DNA from: DASWIG01 sp965371445
GTDB taxonomy: Bacteria > Acidobacteriota > Thermoanaerobaculia > Multivoradales > J023
Length of the DNA stretch: 26,460 bases
Assembly: GCA_965371445.1 (NCBI GenBank)
Contig: CBDUYN010000147.1
Location: forward strand, 1 to 26,460
Direction: 5' to 3'
Shown here: piece after piece, positions 1-7,224 of the stretch
Layout of the letters: every line of letters begins with the position of its first letter
Numbering within the stretch: the stretch's first letter is position 1
Program-made: the position numbers and the translations under genes
The notes under the pieces: model-generated
Told to the model about the DNA's origin: nothing
The model's database searches: none
Seen by the model: the letters and a program-made list of their open reading frames with translations, nothing else

Positions 1-96
1 GAGGCGGCCGAGCCGGAGCCGTCGAGCGACGAGGCGGCCGAGCCGGAGCCGTCGACCGACGAGGCGGCCGAGCCAGAGCCGTCCAAGGACAAGTAG
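1..96 (+). CDS. C-terminal end of unidentified protein with 10-residue acidic repeats (partial)
   Basis: Only the last 31 codons are present, ending at TAG 94-96. They are three tandem 30-bp units that translate to EAAEPEPSSD, EAAEPEPSTD and EAAEPEPSKD, followed by a final K. This is a low-complexity, acidic, proline-rich tail, probably disordered. Nothing in it identifies the parent protein. The stop lies 5 bp before rpiB, so the gene is probably the upstream member of the rpiB-glyA transcription unit. The reading frame is supported by the absence of stops and the in-frame repeat length. Confidence 0.7.
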   Translation, partial: EAAEPEPSSDEAAEPEPSTDEAAEPEPSKDK

Positions 97-101
97 GACC
101 T

Positions 102-560
102 ATGAAAATCGCCTTGGGCGCCGATCACGCCGGCTTCGAGCTCAAGGACCACCTGGCCCGTTTCCTGGCGGCCGAGGGCCACGAGCCCCAAGACTACGGG
201 ACCCACTCCCACGAGAGCGTCGACTATCCGGACTTCGCGGCGATCGTCGCCCGAGCGGTCCTCGGCGGCGGTGCCGAGATCGGCATCCTGGTCTGCGGCA
301 CCGGTATCGGGGTGGCGATCGCCGCCAACAAGCTCGACGGCATCCGTGCCGCCACCTGCAACGACCTCTTCACCGCCAGGATGGCGCGGGCCCACAACGA
401 CGCCAACGTCCTGACCCTGGGCGCCCGAGTCGTCGGTTCTGGGGTGGCGGAGGAGATCGTCCGCGCCTTTCTTCGTACGCAGTACGAGGGGAAGCGCCAC
501 GATCGGCGCCTGAAAAAGATCCACGCTCTGGAGAATGCCGCCGCCCATCCCCCATGTTGA
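102..560 (+). CDS. rpiB: Ribose-5-phosphate isomerase B
   Basis: This 152-residue protein has the full length of the RpiB/LacAB sugar isomerase family. It interconverts ribose 5-phosphate and ribulose 5-phosphate in the cytoplasmic pentose phosphate pathway. Visible family features are the N-terminal GADHAG (Asp8, His9), the catalytic cysteine in GILVCGTGIG (Cys65) with its anion-binding glycine loop, and HNDANVL with His98, equivalent to the catalytic histidine. The ATG start at 102 follows a TAGGA Shine-Dalgarno-like stretch and begins directly with the first beta strand. The end overlaps the start of glyA by 7 bp, so the two are translationally coupled. The rpiB-glyA order is common in bacteria. 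The family assignment is clear. Confidence 0.96.
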   Translation: MKIALGADHAGFELKDHLARFLAAEGHEPQDYGTHSHESVDYPDFAAIVARAVLGGGAEIGILVCGTGIGVAIAANKLDGIRAATCNDLFTARMARAHNDANVLTLGARVVGSGVAEEIVRAFLRTQYEGKRHDRRLKKIHALENAAAHPPC

Positions 561-1807
561 GCTATAACTCTCTGCGAGAGTCCGATCCCGAGGTGTACGC
601 AGCCGTCGTCGACGAGCGCTCGCGCCAGTCGAAAGGGCTGGAGCTCATCGCCTCGGAGAACTTCGTCTCCCGTGCCGTCCTCGAGACGGCCGGTACCGTC
701 CTGACCAACAAGTACGCCGAAGGCTATCCCGGCAAGCGCTACTACGGCGGCTGCGAGCACGTGGACCGCGTCGAGCGCCTGGCCCAGGAACGGGCCAAAG
801 CGCTTTTCGGCGCCGAGCACGTGAACGTCCAGCCCCACTCCGGGACGACGGCCAACATGGCCGTCTACTTCTCCGTCCTGCGCCCCGGCGACAAGCTCAT
901 GGGCATGGACCTGACCTGCGGCGGCCACCTGACCCACGGCCATCGCCTCTCCTACTCGGGACGCGACTTCAACGTCGTCAGCTACGGCGTCGACCGCGAG
1001 ACCGAGACGATCGACTACGAGGAGATCGAGCGCCGGGCCCACGAGCAGCGTCCGGACCTGATCATCGCCGGCGCCTCGGCCTACAGCCGGACGATCGACT
1101 TCGCCCGCTTCCGCCACGTCGCCGACTCGGTCGACGCGATCCTGATGGCCGACATGGCCCATATCGCGGGCCTGGTGGCGGCGGGGCTCCATCCCTCGCC
1201 CGTGCCCCACTCCGACTTCGTGACCACCACCACGCACAAGACCCTGCGAGGTCCCCGAGGGGGGCTTGTCCTCTGCCGCGAGTCGCGGGCCAAGCGGCTC
1301 GACCGGGCGCTTTTCCCCGGCATCCAGGGAGGTCCGCTGATGCACGTCGTCGCGGCCAAGGCGGTGGCGCTCAAGGAGGCGTCCTCGGAGGAGTTCCGCG
1401 GCTACCAGGAGCGCATCGTGGCGAACGCGAAACGCCTCGCCGCACGGCTCGCCGACAGCGGCTTCCGCATCGTCTCGGGAGGGACCGACAACCACGTCTT
1501 CCTCGTCGACCTGCGTCCGGCGGAGCTCACCGGCCAGATCGCCGAGACCGCGCTGGAGCGAGCCGGCATCACGGTCAACAAGAACACCATCCCCTACGAT
1601 CCGCTGCCGCCGCTCGTCACCTCGGGGATCCGCATCGGCACCGCGGCGCTCTCCAGCCGCGGCATGGACGAAGCCGCCATGGACGAGGTGGGCGACCTGA
1701 TCGTCGAGGCCCTGGCCCAGCCCGAAAACGAGACCGCCCTGCTCGACGTCCGCCGCCGGGTGGAGAAGCTCTGCGAACGCTTCCCCCTGTATGAGGGCTT
1801 GCCGTAA
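554..1807 (+). CDS. glyA: Serine hydroxymethyltransferase
   Basis: The 417-residue product matches the length of bacterial SHMT. This PLP enzyme converts serine plus tetrahydrofolate to glycine plus 5,10-methylene-THF and supplies one-carbon units in the cytoplasm. Seen directly: the substrate loop GLELIASENF near the N-terminus, YAEGYPGKRYYGG (~54-66), QPHSGTTAN, DMAHIAGL, and the PLP-lysine motif TTTTHKTLRGPRGG with Lys229, the same number as in E. coli GlyA. The ATG at 554 lies inside the end of rpiB, giving a 7-bp overlap that indicates coupling. Downstream is a small hairpin and then a convergent tRNA gene. nrdR, which often follows rpiB-glyA, is absent here. Confidence 0.97.
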   Translation: MLSYNSLRESDPEVYAAVVDERSRQSKGLELIASENFVSRAVLETAGTVLTNKYAEGYPGKRYYGGCEHVDRVERLAQERAKALFGAEHVNVQPHSGTTANMAVYFSVLRPGDKLMGMDLTCGGHLTHGHRLSYSGRDFNVVSYGVDRETETIDYEEIERRAHEQRPDLIIAGASAYSRTIDFARFRHVADSVDAILMADMAHIAGLVAAGLHPSPVPHSDFVTTTTHKTLRGPRGGLVLCRESRAKRLDRALFPGIQGGPLMHVVAAKAVALKEASSEEFRGYQERIVANAKRLAARLADSGFRIVSGGTDNHVFLVDLRPAELTGQIAETALERAGITVNKNTIPYDPLPPLVTSGIRIGTAALSSRGMDEAAMDEVGDLIVEALAQPENETALLDVRRRVEKLCERFPLYEGLP

Positions 1808-1817
1808 AACGAGAAGA

Positions 1818-1835
1818 GCTCGGCCGATGCCGAGC
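1818..1835. terminator. Candidate bidirectional hairpin between glyA and tRNA-Glu
   Basis: A perfect 7-bp inverted repeat (GCTCGGC / GCCGAGC, loop CGAT) lies 11 bp after the glyA stop and 20 bp beyond the tRNA 3' end. Read from the minus strand it is followed by TCTTCTCGTTTT, a moderately U-rich tail, so it suits termination of the tRNA transcript best. On the plus strand the tail is poor in T. The stem is seen; the terminator role is inferred. Confidence 0.45.
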
Positions 1836-1854
1836 CTGGAAAACGTCGAAGCGC

Positions 1855-1930
1855 TGGTAGCGCATACGGGATTCGAACCCGTGTTACCGGCGTGAGAGGC
1901 CGGCGTCCTGGACCCCTAGACGAATGCGCC
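1855..1930 (-). tRNA. tRNA-Glu (anticodon CTC)
   Basis: The minus strand folds as a 76-nt tRNA with an encoded CCA. The acceptor arm is GGCGCAT pairing with ATGCGCT (one G-U at the end), the anticodon stem is CCGGC/GCCGG around the loop CTCTCAC, and the T-arm is ACGGG TTCGAAT CCCGT. The anticodon CTC reads GAG codons, so it charges with glutamate. The gene lies antisense between glyA and the amidase gene and has its own promoter at 1959-1987. Confidence 0.95.
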
Positions 1931-1958
1931 ACGAACCGTCCCCCGCGGGGGAGGCGTC

Positions 1959-1987
1959 ATTATAGGGACTCCTCCAGGGTAGATCAA
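1959..1987 (-). promoter_or_regulatory. Sigma-70-type promoter for tRNA-Glu
   Basis: On the minus strand a -35 TTGATC (1987-1982) is separated by exactly 17 bp from a perfect TATAAT -10 (1964-1959). The tRNA 5' end is 28 nt below the -10, giving a short leader of roughly 20 nt that contains a CG-rich inverted repeat (CCCCGCGGGG region, 1941-1950). It is the best housekeeping-type promoter in the window. Confidence 0.8.
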
Positions 1988-2038
1988 CCCCTGTCGGACC
2001 GATATCTCCCCAAGAGGGTGCGCCATCGCCCCTGGGCC

Positions 2039-2047
2039 TGATACATT
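2039..2047 (+). promoter_or_regulatory. Weak extended -10 upstream of the amidase gene
   Basis: TG-A-TACATT is an extended -10-like element about 70 bp before the amidase start. No convincing -35 is present 16-18 bp upstream. The 2048-2118 stretch between it and the gene holds nothing else recognisable. This is a weak call based on position and motif only. Confidence 0.3.
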
Positions 2048-2118
2048 CAGCCGGTTGCCGCCCCGGGGCCTACCGGGCGTGCCCCCAGAGGCGGCGCCGA
2101 GAACCGAGAGAATCCGCT

Positions 2119-3729
2119 TTGAGACCGTCGACATCCCGCCGCGCTGCGAGCCACCCTTGCCGTCCGCTCTTGTGCTGGCTTCTGGCCGGTATGACGGCTG
2201 GCGGATGGGCTCTTGCCCAGCCGCCGAAGGAGGAGCAGCGCTCCTACCCGTCGGGCGTTGCGAAGCTCGTCTTCGAAGGACGCCACATCTCGACGGTGCC
2301 TTTTTCGGCCACACCGCGCGGACCGCTTCTGAACCTGCCGGCGATCGCCGCGGTTCTCGGGGTCGAGATCGTCGTTGGCCCGCTGGGCGACAGCCATCGC
2401 CTGATTTTGAAGGACAAGGAGGTGATCGTCGGCCCCGAGCGGGCGGTGACGGTGATCGTGGCCAGGGAGGAGGGTCGTCCGGAGGAGATCCAGACTTTCA
2501 ACCAGGCGCCGATCAAGACGGCTCTCGGCCTCGAGGTGCCCCTGGAGTTCATCGCCAAGATCCTGGGCGACGAGGTGGGCATCGACTTCGCCTGGGACGC
2601 CGAGACCCTGGAGCTTGACCTCTCGCGCCGCCAGGTACGGATGCTCGACGTCTCGGTCGACGTCTTTCACCAGCACTCCTCCACCGTGGAGATTCGTTTC
2701 TCCGCCGTGCCGCGCTACCGGATCGAACGATCGAGCGGGGCGGTCGAGATCCGCCTGGTGGGAGACCGGATCGAGGTGCCGGTCGACACCTCGCGGGCGA
2801 GGAGCGAGCTCGTCGAGCGGGTGGCCGTCGCCCCCGACCGGGTGCGCGTCGAGCTGGCTCCGGGAGCCGGAGCCGCCGAGCCGCGGCTCCTCGAGGAGGG
2901 CGGCGCGCGCCTCGTCATCGAGGTCTTCCGGCAGACGGCCCGCAGCGGCCTCGGATCAGAAGGCGGCTTCGAGCTTAAGCCCGGCATCCGAACGATCGTC
3001 ATCGACCCGGGCCACGGCGGTGTCGAGAGCGGAGCCGTCGGGCTCAACGGGAGCGAGGAGAAAAACCTTTCGCTCGCCATTGCCCGCTCTCTCCAGCGTC
3101 TCCTGGAGCGGCGCCTGCGCCTGCGGGTCGTCCTGACCCGCGACGGCGACGTCGAAGTCCCCCTGGAGACGCGGACGGCGCTCGCCAATCAGAACCAGGC
3201 AGATCTGTTTATCTCGCTCCACTTCAACTCCTACCTGGGGGTCTCGGCCCACGGTGCCGAGACCTACTTCCTGAGCCGCGAGGCGAGCGATCGCGTCGCG
3301 GCCGACGTGGCGGCGAGGGAGAACCAGGCCGGCGGCGGCGAAGCCGATCCCGAAAGCGCGCTCCAGCTCATCCTCTGGGACCTGGCCCAGAGCTACCACC
3401 TCGCCGAGAGCCAGCGCTTCGCCAACCTGGTCCAGGAGGAGCTCAACCTGACCCTCGGCCTGCGCAACCGCGGCGTCAAGCAGGCGCCTTTCCGGGTGCT
3501 GACGGGAGCGACGATGCCGGCTGTCCTGGTCGAGCTCGGGTTCATCTCCAACCCCGAGGAGGAGGCCAAGCTCCAGAGCCCGATCTACCAGGCGGACCTC
3601 GTCGATTCGCTCTTCCGGGCCATCCGGCGCTTCAAGACCCAGATGGAAGCGCGGGAAAACGGTAATGGCAGCCTCGAGCGGATCCGCTCGCCCGCCCCCG
3701 GCGGTGCCGCGGGCGGAGGGCCCCGGTGA
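2119..3729 (+). CDS. N-acetylmuramoyl-L-alanine amidase with CuAO-N-like and AMIN-like domains
   Basis: This 536-residue exported zinc amidase (Amidase_3/AmiC type) cleaves the amide bond between MurNAc and the stem peptide during cell division or wall remodelling. The C-terminal catalytic domain (~293-505) has all ligands visible: IDPGHGG (His299), EEKN (Glu314), SLHFNS (His368) and VELGFISNPEE with catalytic Glu472. Before it lies an AMIN-like beta domain (~178-275). At ~45-175 there is a region ending in VPLEFIAKILGDEVGIDF, resembling the copper-amine-oxidase-N-like fold found in envelope proteins. The start is TTG at 2119, chosen because it gives a basic N-terminus plus a hydrophobic stretch ending ALAQ, a signal peptide; the first in-frame ATG (2191) would cut into it. 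The stop overlaps the next gene by 4 bp (GTGA). Confidence 0.92.
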   Translation: MRPSTSRRAASHPCRPLLCWLLAGMTAGGWALAQPPKEEQRSYPSGVAKLVFEGRHISTVPFSATPRGPLLNLPAIAAVLGVEIVVGPLGDSHRLILKDKEVIVGPERAVTVIVAREEGRPEEIQTFNQAPIKTALGLEVPLEFIAKILGDEVGIDFAWDAETLELDLSRRQVRMLDVSVDVFHQHSSTVEIRFSAVPRYRIERSSGAVEIRLVGDRIEVPVDTSRARSELVERVAVAPDRVRVELAPGAGAAEPRLLEEGGARLVIEVFRQTARSGLGSEGGFELKPGIRTIVIDPGHGGVESGAVGLNGSEEKNLSLAIARSLQRLLERRLRLRVVLTRDGDVEVPLETRTALANQNQADLFISLHFNSYLGVSAHGAETYFLSREASDRVAADVAARENQAGGGEADPESALQLILWDLAQSYHLAESQRFANLVQEELNLTLGLRNRGVKQAPFRVLTGATMPAVLVELGFISNPEEEAKLQSPIYQADLVDSLFRAIRRFKTQMEARENGNGSLERIRSPAPGGAAGGGPR

Positions 3730-4352
3730 GTGAGATCGCGCCGGAGCGCCGCCTCCTGGAGAAACGCCAGCGCGTCTTGACGATCGCGATCGCCTCGGTC
3801 CTGGCCGTCGCCGTCGTCGCCGTGTTGCTCCATTTCGTGCTGCGGCCGGCCACGACGACGCAGCTTCCACCCGTCGAGCCGGTCCCGGTGCCGGTCCCCG
3901 AGGAGGCGGAAGAGCCCGTGACGATGGACCTCTACTTTCCCGGCGACGACGGCCTGCTCTATCCCGAGCCCCGGGAGCTCCTGCCCGGCGCCGACGCGGA
4001 AGCGGTCGTCACCCGCCTCGTCGAGGCGCTGCTCGCGGGACCCGAGGATCCGGTCCTGCTGCCTCTCCTGCCCGCCGGGACCACCGTCGGCCGGGTCCAC
4101 GTGATGGACGACGCCACGGTTTTTCTGGACCTCGAGGCCGGCGACGGCGCGCCGCCACCGCCCACCGGGTCGCTCGGCGAGCTGCTGACGGTCTACGGCC
4201 TCGTCAACTCGGTCGTGTTGAACGTCGAGGCCGCCGAGCGGGTGGTCTTGCTCTGGAACGGCCGCCAGCCCAACACCTTCGCCGGACACGTCGACACGAC
4301 GCGTCCGCTCGCCGCCCGTCCGGAGCTCATCGAGCCGGGCGAACCCTTCTGA
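3726..4352 (+). CDS. GerMN-domain protein, membrane-anchored
   Basis: The 208-residue protein has a short cytoplasmic N-terminus, one transmembrane segment (~18-40, VLTIAIASVLAVAVVAVLLHF), a proline/glutamate-rich linker (~48-62) and a GerMN-type domain (~65-195). Family-like features are the MDLYFPGDDGLLYPEPRE start, the helix AVVTRLVEALLAGP, PLLPAGTTV, and the LYGLVNSV-like segment followed by VVLLWNG. GerMN domains occur in spore germination proteins and in lipoproteins of non-sporulating bacteria, often beside amidases. Its GTG start overlaps the amidase stop (GTGA), so it is almost certainly co-translated and may act with the amidase in the envelope. The biochemical role is unknown. Confidence 0.82.
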   Translation: MSEIAPERRLLEKRQRVLTIAIASVLAVAVVAVLLHFVLRPATTTQLPPVEPVPVPVPEEAEEPVTMDLYFPGDDGLLYPEPRELLPGADAEAVVTRLVEALLAGPEDPVLLPLLPAGTTVGRVHVMDDATVFLDLEAGDGAPPPPTGSLGELLTVYGLVNSVVLNVEAAERVVLLWNGRQPNTFAGHVDTTRPLAARPELIEPGEPF

Positions 4353-4365
4353 TAGGGTCGAAACC

Positions 4366-5190
4366 ATGTCGAGAGCCAACTTTCACCGCCCCGGTGAGCG
4401 TAGCGTCGACGCCCTGCGTCCGCTCCGCCTGGTGACCGGGGTTCTCAAGTTCGCCGAGGGCTCGGCCCAGATCGACGTCGGGGACACCCGGGTCCTGATC
4501 GCGGCTTCGATCGAGAATCGCGTCCCGCCCTTCCTCGTCGACTCGGGCAAGGGCTGGGTTACGGCGGAGTACTCGATGCTGCCCCGTTCCACCCAGAGGC
4601 GCTCGCCGCGCGAGGTCTCCCGCGGCCGGCCAGGGGGACGGACCCTGGAGATCCAGCGACTGATCGGCCGGAGCCTGCGCTCCGCCGTCGACCTGACCGC
4701 GCTGGGCGAGCGTACGGTGACGCTCGACTGCGACGTCCTCCAGGCCGACGGCGGTACCCGTACGGCTTCGATCACCGGCGCCTGGGTGGCGCTCGTCGAG
4801 GCCCTGGCCCAAGCCTATCTGGCCGGTGACCTGGATCGGTGGCCCGTCCAGCGGCAGGTGGCGGCGGTCTCGGTGGGAACCGTCGAAGGACAGGCGCTCC
4901 TCGACCTCGAGTACTGCGAGGACTCGGTGGCCGAGATCGACATGAACGTCGTCGCGACGCGCGACGGCGAGCTCATCGAGGTCCAGGGCACTGGCGAGCG
5001 GCGGAGCTTCTCGCGCCGCGAGCTCGACCACCTGCTCGACCTCGCCTTCGAAGGCGTCGAAACGCTCGCCAAGGCCCAGGACCAGGCCCTCGCCGCCATC
5101 CTGGCCGAGGTCGAGGAAGTCCGCGCCAAGGGACGCCGCCGCCGCACGCCGCCCAAGGATGAAAGGTCGCTCTGGGGAGCGCCGTCCTAG
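4366..5190 (+). CDS. rph: Ribonuclease PH
   Basis: This 274-residue phosphorolytic 3'-5' exoribonuclease trims tRNA 3' ends in the cytoplasm. Visible RNase PH features are RPLRLVTGVLKFAEGSA at the N-terminus, WVTAEYSMLPRST with the following arginine-rich loop, the phosphate-binding QADGGTRTASI, DLEYCEDSVAEIDMNVV with the conserved acidic residues, and EVQGTGE. It exceeds the usual ~240 residues by about 30, through a basic C-terminal extension (AKGRRRRTPP region) that may bind RNA. The start ATG is 13 bp after the GerMN gene stop, so it belongs to the same run of genes. The RdgB-type pyrophosphatase gene that often follows rph is not present. Confidence 0.95.
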   Translation: MSRANFHRPGERSVDALRPLRLVTGVLKFAEGSAQIDVGDTRVLIAASIENRVPPFLVDSGKGWVTAEYSMLPRSTQRRSPREVSRGRPGGRTLEIQRLIGRSLRSAVDLTALGERTVTLDCDVLQADGGTRTASITGAWVALVEALAQAYLAGDLDRWPVQRQVAAVSVGTVEGQALLDLEYCEDSVAEIDMNVVATRDGELIEVQGTGERRSFSRRELDHLLDLAFEGVETLAKAQDQALAAILAEVEEVRAKGRRRRTPPKDERSLWGAPS

Positions 5191-5216
5191 GGGGCCGGAG
5201 GTCGGGAGGGAGCCGA

Positions 5217-6011
5217 ATGTCCGTCACCTATTCCTCATATCTGAAGCTCGACGAGCTGCTGCGCCTTCAGGAGCCGCGCTCCCAGGGGCCGGAGCACGAC
5301 GAGATGCTCTTCATCGTCATCCACCAGGTCTACGAGCTGTGGTTCAAGCAGACCCTTCACGAGCTCGACCGCTTGGTGGAGCTCTTTCGTAGCGCCGACG
5401 ACGGACGCGGAGCGACGGCCGACATCCTCTCGACCCAGCGCCGGGCGCTGACGATCCTGAAGACCATGGTGGCCCAGATCGACGTCCTGGAGACGATGAC
5501 GCCGATCGACTTCGGCTCCTTCCGTGGCCGTCTGGAATCGGCGAGCGGTTTCCAGTCGCCGCAGTTCCGGGAGCTGGAATTCCTGCTGGGCCTGCGCAAA
5601 CGTGGCATGTTGGTGCATCACCAGGAGAATCCGGCCGCCATGGAACGGCTTGAGCGTCGCCTGGCGGAGCCTACCCTCTACCAGGCGTTTCTCAGATTTC
5701 TGCGTTCGAACGATCACACGATTCCCGACGAAGCGTTCGTGCTCTACGACGACGGCGATCCGATCGAGATGGCGGAGATTCGCGAGGTCCTGATCCGCAT
5801 CTACCACGAGGACCACCGCCTGGCCCAGGTCTGCGAGCGTCTGCTCGACTTCGACGAGGGCCTCCAGGAGTGGCGCTACCGTCACGTCAAGATGGTCGAG
5901 CGCACCATCGGGACGAAGAAGGGGACGGGCGGGAGCGGTGTCGCCTACCTGCGCTCGACGCTCTTTCAGCCGGTTTTTCCCGACCTCTGGGCGATCCGTG
6001 CCGAGCTCTAG
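5217..6011 (+). CDS. kynA: Tryptophan 2,3-dioxygenase
   Basis: This 264-residue heme enzyme opens the indole ring of L-tryptophan to N-formylkynurenine, the first step of the kynurenine pathway. Seen: the active-site helix HDEMLFIVIHQVYELWFKQ (~27-45) with its acid/base-position histidine, SASGFQSPQFRELEFLLG (~108-125) with the substrate-binding arginine, the proximal heme histidine in YRHVKMVERTIG (His223), and the substrate loop GTGGSG (236-241, Thr237). A GGGAGGGAG Shine-Dalgarno at 5204-5212 precedes the ATG. Its stop is 1 bp before the kynureninase start, so the two form a tightly coupled pair. Both halves of the family signature are intact. Confidence 0.95.
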   Translation: MSVTYSSYLKLDELLRLQEPRSQGPEHDEMLFIVIHQVYELWFKQTLHELDRLVELFRSADDGRGATADILSTQRRALTILKTMVAQIDVLETMTPIDFGSFRGRLESASGFQSPQFRELEFLLGLRKRGMLVHHQENPAAMERLERRLAEPTLYQAFLRFLRSNDHTIPDEAFVLYDDGDPIEMAEIREVLIRIYHEDHRLAQVCERLLDFDEGLQEWRYRHVKMVERTIGTKKGTGGSGVAYLRSTLFQPVFPDLWAIRAEL

Positions 6012-6012
6012 G

Positions 6013-7209
6013 ATGCGCCCGGTTGACCTCTACGCCGACGCGAACGCCCTCGCGCCCCATTACTCGCGCTTCCGGGTGGCGGAGCGGCTGCTCCTCACCG
6101 GCCATTCGCACCAGGCCTGGCCCGACCGCGGCTTCGAGGGCCAGAAGCGGGCCTGGGAAGACGCCGCGGAGCTCGTCGACGGCAAGTGGGAGCGGGCCTT
6201 CGCCAAGGCCGAACGGGTACGCGAGGGATACCGGCGGCTGCTGAACGACCGCGACGGCGACTATGCCCTGGGCGCGAACACCCACGAGCTTGTGGTGCGC
6301 TTCCTCTCGGCCTTACCGCTCGGCGAGAGGCGGCGCCTGGTGACGACCGACGGCGAGTTCCACACGATCCGGCGTCAATTCGACCGGCTGGCGGAGGAGG
6401 GGAGCCTGGAGATCGTCCGGGTGCCGGCCGACGAGCCGGAGGTGCTCGCCGAGCGCCTGGCGGCGGCGGTGGACGACATGACCGCGGCGGTCCTTGTCTC
6501 GGCGGTGCTCTTCGAGAGCGGGCGCATCGTGCCGGGGCTCGGCGAGGTGATGAAGGCGGCGCGGCGCTCGGGGGCGCAGCTCCTCGTCGACGTCTACCAC
6601 GTGCTGAACGCTGTGCCCTGCAGCCTCGTCGGCGAGGGCCTGGAGGAGGCTTTCGTGGTCGGCGGCGGTTACAAGTACTGTCAGCTGGGGGAGGGGAGCT
6701 GTTTCCTGCGTTCTCCCGCGGGCTGCGAGCTGCGTCCGGTCCTGACCGGCTGGTACGCCGAGTTCGACGCCCTGGAGGAGAAGCCCCGCGACGGCCGGGT
6801 GGCCTACGGGCGCGGCGGGTTCCGCTTCGCCGGCGCCACCTACGACCCGACGAGCCACTACCGGGCGGCCGAGGTCTTCGACTTTTTTGACGAGACCGGC
6901 TTGACGCCGGAGCTTCTGCGGGAGGTGAGCCAGCACCAGGTCGGGCTTCTGGCGGCGGGCTTCGACGCTTTGGACCTCGATGCGTCGCTCGTGCGGCGCG
7001 ACCGGGATCTAAACCTGGGCAGCGTCGGCGGTTTCCTGGTCCTTCAAAGCGCGCGGGCGGCGGAGCTTTGCGGCGAGCTCGGGCGCCGCCGTGTGCGCTG
7101 TGACTACCGAGGCGAGAGCCTGCGTCTCGGTCCGGCGCCCTATCTCTCGGACCGCCAGCTGCGCGCCGCCGTGGGAATCTTGGGCGAAGCCGCGCGAGCT
7201 CTGGCGTAG
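6013..7209 (+). CDS. kynU: Kynureninase-like PLP enzyme
   Basis: The 398-residue class-V aminotransferase-fold protein most likely hydrolyses kynurenine to anthranilate and alanine. Features seen are the N-terminal YFxxHS-like segment LLLTGHSHQAWPD, the PLP-phosphate region NTHELVVRFLSALP, LLVDVYHVLNAVP (Asp193, His196), the Schiff-base lysine in GGGYKYCQLGEGS (Lys221), and LTGWYAEFD, in the position of the kynureninase GW motif. The open frame extends upstream into kynA, but ATG 6013, 1 bp after the kynA stop, gives the normal family length. It is divergent from classical kynureninases, so another kynurenine- or cysteine-lyase-like activity cannot be excluded; the adjacent dioxygenase gene argues for kynureninase. 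Confidence 0.82.
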   Translation: MRPVDLYADANALAPHYSRFRVAERLLLTGHSHQAWPDRGFEGQKRAWEDAAELVDGKWERAFAKAERVREGYRRLLNDRDGDYALGANTHELVVRFLSALPLGERRRLVTTDGEFHTIRRQFDRLAEEGSLEIVRVPADEPEVLAERLAAAVDDMTAAVLVSAVLFESGRIVPGLGEVMKAARRSGAQLLVDVYHVLNAVPCSLVGEGLEEAFVVGGGYKYCQLGEGSCFLRSPAGCELRPVLTGWYAEFDALEEKPRDGRVAYGRGGFRFAGATYDPTSHYRAAEVFDFFDETGLTPELLREVSQHQVGLLAAGFDALDLDASLVRRDRDLNLGSVGGFLVLQSARAAELCGELGRRRVRCDYRGESLRLGPAPYLSDRQLRAAVGILGEAARALA

Positions 7210-7224
7210 GGCAGGACGTCCTCG

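Noticed and set aside
1..90. Left-edge 30-bp repeats as a CRISPR array
   Set aside because: Units are contiguous without spacers and translate in frame to a repeated peptide.
5938..6012. Upstream extension of kynureninase into kynA
   Set aside because: The ATG at 6013 gives the normal family length; the extension is just the out-of-frame end of kynA.
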